Source of the DNA: Acetobacter ascendens
GTDB taxonomy: Bacteria; Pseudomonadota; Alphaproteobacteria; Acetobacterales; Acetobacteraceae
NCBI RefSeq assembly: GCF_001766235.1
Contig: NZ_CP015164.1
Span: 2,739,501 to 2,803,500, forward strand
DNA: 64,000 nucleotides
Direction: 5' to 3'
Below the pieces are notes generated by a model. It was not told where the DNA came from, made no database searches, and saw only the letters and a program-made list of their open reading frames with translations. Below are positions 63,728-64,000 of this stretch, piece by piece. Made by a program: the position numbers and the translations under genes. Numbering within the stretch: the stretch's first letter is position 1; each line of letters opens with the position of its first letter.

Positions 63728-64000
63728 CAGATTCCAAGCGCGTTGGCTATCACGGCAAAAATGGCATCCATGGCAATAATGCCCACAATGCCAATAACCA
63801 CGGCGCGTGTGGCGGCAATGCCCACATCAGCCGCACTGCGTCCGGCTTTTAGCCCTACGCGACAAGCCGCCAGCGCAATAAAGCTGGCGAAGAAGAAGGA
63901 TTTGATAAATCCGAAGATAAATTCCTTCAGCTCCACGCCATCAAAGGTGGATATCCAATAGCCGATGGGGGAAACATCCATCATGCTCATGGAAACGGCA
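63727..64000 (-). CDS. mlaE: MlaE-type permease, partial (cut by the window edge)
   Basis: Only the C-terminal part, about 91 residues, is in the window; the frame is open to position 64000. Visible are the segments FIFGFIKSFFFASFIALAAC, RVGLKAGRSAADVGIAATRA and VVIGIVGIIAMDAIFAVIAN, matching the last helices of MlaE. The Met at 63990 is internal, not a start. Operon order mlaE-mlaF-mlaD-lipoprotein. Confidence 0.9.
   Translation of the reverse strand, partial: AVSMSMMDVSPIGYWISTFDGVELKEFIFGFIKSFFFASFIALAACRVGLKAGRSAADVGIAATRAVVIGIVGIIAMDAIFAVIANALGI

Noticed and set aside
1-64000. CRISPR array, insertion sequence, prophage or integrase
   Set aside because: No regularly spaced repeats, transposase motifs, terminal inverted repeats flanking a gene, or phage genes were seen by reading through the window.

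Overview
The window looks like a chromosomal segment of an alphaproteobacterium of the family Acetobacteraceae, most likely Acetobacter or a close relative. This is an inference from several signs. There is a circularly permuted, two-piece tmRNA gene whose tag ends in LAVAA. An F0-only ATP synthase operon carries both b and b' subunits. Other signs are an alphaproteobacterial SspB, the flavin-dependent thymidylate synthase ThyX, and protein sequences that resemble acetic acid bacteria. No rRNA, insertion sequence, integrase, phage gene or CRISPR array was seen. There is one tRNA gene, Thr(CGU).

Layout. 0-9 kb: a secreted glycoamylase-like protein, then a minus-strand group (ssrA, sspB, class I fumarase, VOC protein), then thyX, two small exported or membrane proteins, a Mrp/ApbC ATPase and an OpgC-like membrane protein. 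9-17 kb: a broken SGNH hydrolase, a DegP-type protease coupled to a FUSC-like protein, a quinone oxidoreductase frameshifted at a G-run, a 37-residue membrane peptide, a secreted two-repeat protein, and ilvD. 17-24 kb: pstC-pstA-pstB-phoU without pstS, two minus-strand genes (an NAD(P)-binding protein and an envelope protein), and rplM-rpsI. 24-39 kb: an exported S10 carboxypeptidase, a repeat protein, a DEAD-box helicase, a porin, gloA, dapF-mtaB-ftsY, the F0 operon atpI-B-E-F'-F, and an overlapping pair of a GT2 and an ArnT-like glycosyltransferase. 39-49 kb: tRNA-Thr, pqiABC, and a minus-strand run metH, HisE-like gene, cvpA, purF.

49.9-61.3 kb is the most unusual part. It is a co-directional set: an ABC exporter with an inactive peptidase-like domain, an HlyD-type adaptor, a Sel1-repeat protein, a 1026-residue GT2-GT4 fusion, a protein with repeats resembling clostridial hydrophobic W (ChW) repeats and an acidic then basic tail, and a GT4 glycosyltransferase with a similar basic tail. 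It looks like a secretion and glycosylation locus whose exported substrate is not visible in the window. The window ends in a minus-strand MlaEFD-type lipid transport operon with a PqiC-like lipoprotein. Its permease gene is cut by the window edge.

Working links: SspB should deliver proteins carrying the tag encoded by the neighbouring ssrA to ClpXP. PstCAB and PhoU form a phosphate uptake and signalling unit. PqiABC and MlaEFD plus lipoprotein are two MCE-type envelope lipid systems. MetH and PurF are both tied to one-carbon or purine metabolism.
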